From Parietichytrium sp. I65-24A (taxonomy: Eukaryota; Sar; Bigyra; Thraustochytrida; Thraustochytriidae), in the NCBI GenBank assembly GCA_012862575.1, contig BLSF01000037.1:1-64000 (forward strand): 64,000 bases of DNA, in the 5' to 3' direction. Below the pieces are notes generated by a model that saw only the letters and a list, made by a program, of their open reading frames with translations, ran no database searches and had not been told where the DNA came from. The translations under genes were made by a program, and so were the position numbers. Shown in pieces: positions 59,494 to 64,000 of this stretch (position 1 is the first letter of the stretch; every line of letters begins with the position of its first letter).

Positions 59494-60742
59494 TGACCTA
59501 CTTTGACTTTTTATTGGAATCTGTCATTCAGTGGATCGGAATTATGTGACTTGACTTGATAATTGTCAAAAAAGTACATATACTACATTGTTGGATTTTT
59601 CGTTGGGGTGATTTTCTTAAATCTGTTGGGGAAAGTATTTTGCGAATGATGTTCTGGACAGAATAGTCGGCGAAAGAAAACGCGTTGATGAAAAATATTG
59701 CGACTTCGAAGGATGCAATCGTGAAATTCAAACGTCTTGCAAAGGCGGCTGGATTATCAGAATTCAGGTCAAGCAATTGACGACAATTCTTATTTTTCTT
59801 ATTTTTTGTTATAGCTGGTCACTTCGAACACCACTATAGCCACACGAGATCCCAGACGCCAACTCAGAGGCTCAGACGAAAGACACTGAAACAAGCGGAA
59901 AGGGTTCATTAGGTCTCCAGCCTTGGGTTTTACAAGACAAGATGCGAAGCCGGAGAACCACGAAAAAAAAAACGACACGATCGTAGGAACTCGAAGCCGC
60001 GAGAAACGACCGCTTTGCCCAATGCATAGCTCACGAGAGTACACTTCCAACTGGATCGTACGTGCTCCTCAAGCATCCTAGAACACGTCGCTATCACATT
60101 GAATTACTGAGGTCCCCGGAGTGTCTCCGCGATAGAATCTAAAGCATGTGGAACAAAAGAACAATCGCTATCCAGGTCCCAAACATGCCCAGGATTTCTA
60201 ACTCGGGTTCTGCAACTTACTGGCGTTTACAAGACCAGGGGCTTTGAAGCCTTGAAAACTGAACATAAGTGAGAAAAGCAGAACAGAAAACAAGAGGTAG
60301 TACCTCTACTGCATGGAGACGAATATTCTTACTTCTTCTGTTCCCCGTTCACAAGCAATAAGCGTTGATCTCTGGCGCTCCTGCCAGTCTTTTTTTCCTT
60401 TTGTATTAACTCAGAAGAATCCTTTACACTCACTGGACATGTCATGTCAAAAAGTTCATTCAGATCTGTCGGTTTTTGGTTTTTCTTAAGAAAAAATACG
60501 CGAAGAGAGAGGGAGTGAGTTGTTAGACCAAAAAACCAGAAAACCAGAAAAGAAGAACACGCCAGCGTGGACTCCAAAAAGAGGGGGAGAAGAAAGAAAA
60601 AAAATCGAAACCCAAAGTTAAATTCCTCGAAAGTTCAATCTGTTCAAATTAAATCATTGAAAAATTTGTTTTGACTTCATAGATTCTTCACGCAAGTTTG
60701 GGAAAAAAAGGGGTTCGGTTTGCTCGGTGTCATTCCAATCAG

Positions 60743-60820
60743 GAGTAACAGTACCCTACTACCATAGTCCCACTCTTCCTCGCAAGAACCCGGAAAGAAC
60801 CCAAACCCACTCATGAACCA
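60743..60820. repeat. Dispersed 80-nt repeat, copy 2
   Basis: The near-identical partner of 58508-58588, in the same orientation. The ISG12-like gene lies between the two copies. Confidence 0.9.
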
Positions 60821-61125
60821 GAACCGACACGGGAGTGCGGAACGCATTCCATCATCACTCAGTCTTGAATAATCTTGAAAGCTCTTGAAGATACTTGACG
60901 ACTCGGCCAGACTCGAGATGACTCGAGCCTCTCGAGCCTCGCTGCACGTAACACTTGGCCAGCGCAATCGGTAAGCGTTCGGTGACGGAGAGTACAGAGA
61001 GTACGGAGAGTTTGGTTGTGCGCAGCGAAGACGAGCGGAGAAGAAGGAAAAAGGAAGAAGACGAGAGGAAAAGAAAAAAGAGAAAGCTGTTCTCATAACG
61101 CGCAATCGATTGGAGTTGAAAATCT

Positions 61126-61178
61126 GAGATCAGAGATCAGAGATTAGAGAACAGAAAACAGAAAACAGAGATCAGAGA
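61126..61178. repeat. Purine-rich AGATCAG/ACAGAAA array in a 5' leader
   Basis: Tandem GAGATCA and ACAGAAA units end 3 nt before the ATG at 61182. Confidence 0.8.
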
Positions 61179-61181
61179 GAG

Positions 61182-61586
61182 ATGGCGTCAGACGGTCCTA
61201 TGGAGATTGTGAACGGTGCTCTGGCCAAGGTGAAGGAAACTGTGCAGCCATTCTTGAGGCCTCGAAATGCGCTGGAAGAAGGCGCCGTGACACCTCTCAA
61301 ACCCGTGGTCTCGTCGTTGATCGAGAACGCCGCTGCTGGCGTGGAGAAAGTGTCTGCCGTGACGGACTTTACTGCCAATGTGGCGAAGGACGGCTCGGGG
61401 TTTGTGCGGAAGAGTATCGTTGAGCCTGGAGTTGCAACGGCCCTCACACATCCAGAATATCTTGCGGTTGGAACTGCCACTGCGGGGGCACTGTTGAGGT
61501 GGCGCAAGGGGCCTATCAAGATGGTGAAGGGCGGTATCGCTGGCGGCGCTTTGGGCTTGGCTTTCCTCTTCTATGAGTTGAGCTGA
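61182..61586 (+). CDS. Small alpha-helical membrane protein (134 aa), MIC26/27-like possibility
   Basis: ATG at 61182, TGA at 61584-61586, single exon. The N-terminal half is amphipathic (VNGALAKVKETVQPFLRPRN; SSLIENAAAGVEKVSAVTDFTANVAKDG). The C-terminal about 45 residues hold two Gly/Ala-rich hydrophobic segments separated by a basic loop: YLAVGTATAGALL, RWRKGPIKMVK, then GGIAGGALGLAFLFYEL. This arrangement (amphipathic helices then a Gly-rich hairpin with a basic turn) resembles apolipoprotein O-like MICOS subunits. Similarity is by layout only, and generic small membrane proteins share it. The leader carries a purine-rich tandem repeat like those before MCM3 and the Tom22-like gene. Confidence 0.6.
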   Translation: MASDGPMEIVNGALAKVKETVQPFLRPRNALEEGAVTPLKPVVSSLIENAAAGVEKVSAVTDFTANVAKDGSGFVRKSIVEPGVATALTHPEYLAVGTATAGALLRWRKGPIKMVKGGIAGGALGLAFLFYELS

Positions 61587-62645
61587 GACGGCATGTCTTG
61601 TAGAATAGAAACCCACCCCTAAATATCCATCCGTGTACTCGCTGGCTCTCGAGCCGGCTTTTAGTGCCACAATCGTCCTTCTGCGTGCATGCTTGCATGC
61701 TTGCGTCGTGAAACCTTCTCGCAAAAGTCAGCTGCGACCCTGGCGTTTGTTCATCTACTTTGGACAAGACTTGTGCATCGAATGAACGCACTCTAAAAAC
61801 AATATTACTCACCATACCAAAAAGTTGTTGTCGTTAGTTATTCCAACTTTCGCTCGCCCGTGGCCCACTTTCAATTTGACAAATCGTCCACTGTCAAAGT
61901 TGTTCTGCGTCTTCATGATCTTCATGCCTGGAAAAAGCAGTACCGAACCCTAACTGATCATTCAGTGCTCGAATAGATCCCTGTTCACTTTAAGATCGAA
62001 TTAATACCGTTTACGCGATCACTGAACTGTTCTATGTTGATTCTTGTCTTTAATTAAGCATCTCTAAGCATCTTTGAGCACTTTAAGCGCGAACATGCGT
62101 TTTTGAGCTCCGCCTCAGGCTACATTGCATTGTTTACATTGTTTACATTGCATAGATTTGCATAGATTGATTGCATTGAATGCATTGGACAGCATTGCAG
62201 GGTCGTGTGTGCATAGTGCTCCTACGTCTCATTTGTGTCTCCGCAAGTCATCGTTTTGTTATGTTTTGTTTCGATTTGCTGTGTTTCGCATTGCTTCGTG
62301 TTTGCTTGCATTGCATTGTATTGTTTGTTTGTGTTGTGTTGTGTTTTGCATTATATGCACTGCTTTGCGTTCGTTTGCATTGTGTTTGTCTACTCTACAT
62401 TGCGCGCCCGAGATGCGTCATTTCCACACATCTCACACAATTCTCAAAATCGATCAACCAAAATGAAAAATGAAAAGTGAACATACATTTTGCACACGTC
62501 AAATCAGCGTCAACCATCTTCCCCCACGTCCTCATTCTCCTTCCATCCTTCCATCCTTCCGTCCCTATTGCCTCTTGCATCTTGCATCTTGCTTCCCCGC
62601 AGCTCTGAGCTTGGTCAAGCAAGGTCCGCAGCGAGTACCGCAGGC
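61587..62645. other. Spacer upstream of the SAM-DUF445 gene
   Basis: TTTACATTG and GCATTG repeats at about 62124-62200 and a T/G-rich stretch (62255-62400) lie here. No coding sequence is supportable. C/T-rich sequence near 62520-62600 may be promoter or leader. Confidence 0.5.
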
Positions 62646-63309
62646 ATGTCGGAGCGCGGCGAGGACGCGCACGCGTGGAGCGAGCAAGACGTGCTGGAGT
62701 TTCTGAGGGAAGCAGCTCTGCTCAGCGCCGTGGACGGGCTCGGACTTGTGAATGGTGCGCAGCTGTGCCGGTTGACCCGCGAGGAATGCGTGCGAGCGGC
62801 GAACGGGAACACGAAAGCTGGGGCGCAGCTGTTTGCGGCGATTCAGAGCGCGAAGAAGGGGGCTCTGGTGAAGAGTAAAAGCGCCTTGGCGGATTATGGG
62901 GATTATGGGGATGGCGAGGACGACGGGTTTCAGTACCGCCGCATGGAAGAGTACATGTTTGCGGCGGAGCACGACCTGGAGGCGAGCTTGTGCGACGACA
63001 GCGATGGACAAGTGTCCGAGGTGGACCCAAGCAAACACGGCTTCCCCCCGCTGTTCGAACGCCCAGGACTCGCCACAATCACTGCTGTGACGATTGTTTT
63101 AGGCGGCAGTGCACTGGTGTGCACTGTTCTCAAAGACACCTTGGCCGAACTCGCCGGGTACGACGACTCAGATCAGTTTGTGAAGGCCTATTTACGTTAT
63201 TCCAGTATACCGATTCTCATGGTGCCTTTCACGTACGCGCACATCTGGGCTGCGCTGTGGATGACTTTTGTAAGTTCGCCAAGTGGGCTCTCCCGCCGAT
63301 TTTTGCTTC

Positions 63310-63347
<38 letters not shown>

Positions 63348-64000
63348 ATGTATCTCTCTAACGTTTCCTCGGCTTGCAGTATCCAATCAAGTTCTTCGGT
63401 TGCTGGCAGATTCCAGGAACAAACGTCGGTTTCCCTATCGGTTGGCAGGGAATCGTACCGTTCAAGTGCGTAAAAATGGCGAAAATGGCCGTCAAGATGC
63501 TCACCGAAAAGCTGTTAAAGGTGGACGAAGTGTTCAGCCGGCTCGACCCTGAGGAGTTCGCAAAAGTCCTGGAACCAGAGATATCAAAGCAGATGGCTCA
63601 GGTAGTAGACTCCATCGCCAATGAGGAGGCCCCAAGACTGTGGGGGATGCTCCCGAGCAAAGTGAAGGAGCAGATCTTCAAAGAAGCCGCCAAAGAGTCT
63701 CCTGCTGTAGTGGACGGTATGGTCAAGGAGCTCCAGACTAGAGTGGAGGAGTGCTTCGACCTGGAAGGCCTTGTGGTCGACATGATGACAAGCGACATGG
63801 AGATGAGCAACAACATGTTTATTCAGTGCGCCGACCGCGAGCTTGCCTTCATTAGGAACTCTGGCGCGTGGATGGGGGGCCTTTTTGGGCTTGGTCAGAT
63901 GGTTATTAGTATTTATTACAAAGACATATGGGTGCTCCCTGTCGTCGGGCTAGTCGCGGGAGCGATCACCAACTGGATTGCCTTGCTGGCCATCTTCAAC
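62646..64000 (+). CDS. SAM domain fused to a DUF445 membrane domain, partial
   Basis: Exon 1 is 62646-63269 (ATG at 62646); exon 2 runs from 63380 off the right edge. The 110-nt intron (63270-63379) starts GTAAGT, ends TTGCAG, is phase 0 and contains a CT microsatellite. Residues about 7-65 fit a SAM domain (AWSEQDVLEFLREAAL...LVNGAQLCRLTREECVRA). An acidic linker follows, then a TM helix (ATITAVTIVLGGSALVCTVL). From about residue 190 comes DUF445: membrane hairpin with WAALWMTF/YPIKFFG across the junction, GWQGIVPFKCVKMAKMAVKMLTEKLL, a helical ectodomain (DPEEFAKVLEPEISKQMAQVV; RLWGMLPSKVKEQIF; CFDLEGLVVDMM) and the second hairpin with GAITNWIALLAIFN at the edge. DUF445 is known mainly from bacteria (YheB, YjiN); its function is unknown. 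SAM may drive oligomerisation. Confidence 0.85.
63312..63345. repeat. (CT)n microsatellite inside an intron
   Basis: A run of about 16 CT units within the 110-nt intron of the SAM-DUF445 gene, upstream of the 3' splice site and able to serve as its polypyrimidine tract. Confidence 0.9.

Larger units (their letters stand above)
59494..61181. other. Spacer with second 80-nt repeat copy
   Basis: The repeat lies at 60743-60820 and a purine-rich leader array at 61126-61178. No gene is supportable. Confidence 0.5.

Noticed and set aside
62125-62480. Overlapping ORFs rich in Cys, Leu and Phe
   Set aside because: These arise from the T/G-rich GCATTG-type repeat region; all three frames are open.

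Overview
This window is nuclear DNA of a eukaryotic microbe. Eleven introns can be placed by reading frame. All start GTRAGT, end AG and are short (77-268 nt). The genes include MCM3, a Tom22-like import receptor, an Sds3/BRMS1-like Sin3-complex subunit, a Hippo/MST kinase, a tubulin-type carboxypeptidase, a class III nucleotidyl cyclase and a propionyl-CoA carboxylase beta chain. Long single-exon genes, few introns, long repeat-rich spacers, a membrane Cache-HAMP-cyclase and a tubulin deglutamylase-type enzyme (usual in flagellates) suggest a heterotrophic protist. A stramenopile such as a labyrinthulomycete is my best guess, but this is inference. No rRNA, tRNA, CRISPR or recognisable transposase was found.

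Layout. 0-7 kb is a decayed or hard-to-model zone: a coiled-coil gene leaving the left edge, a large cysteine-rich protein interrupted by a stop and a frame change, and a frameshifted WD-type relic. 7.4-24 kb holds ordinary single-exon genes: a TrhO/TSTD2-like rhodanese, a DOMON membrane protein, an acidic low-complexity protein, a CRAL-TRIO lipid-binding protein, a cytosolic carboxypeptidase and an ankyrin/Calx-beta-like protein. 24-27.4 kb is mostly spacer with one tiny membrane-protein ORF. 27.4-42.3 kb is gene dense: MST kinase, MCM3, a TKL kinase, a giant EF-hand protein and the cyclase. 43-51 kb has the intron-bearing genes: a 90-aa basic protein, Tom22-like, Sds3-like and PCCB. 51-64 kb is spacer-rich, with a channel-like relic, a FABP/lipocalin-like protein, an ISG12-like protein with an N-terminal pentapeptide repeat, a small membrane protein and a SAM-DUF445 fusion running off the right edge.

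The genes do not form one pathway. Several serve general cell functions: replication (MCM3), chromatin (Sds3), mitochondrial import and propionate catabolism (Tom22, PCCB) and signalling (MST, TKL, cyclase, EF-hand). The less ordinary material is the SAM-DUF445 fusion, the ISG12-like gene whose tandem repeat carries an ATG in almost every unit and which lies between two copies of an 80-nt repeat, the broken cysteine-rich locus, the GAATTCA and TACCGGTA motifs that recur in spacers, and purine-rich short tandem repeats just upstream of several start codons.
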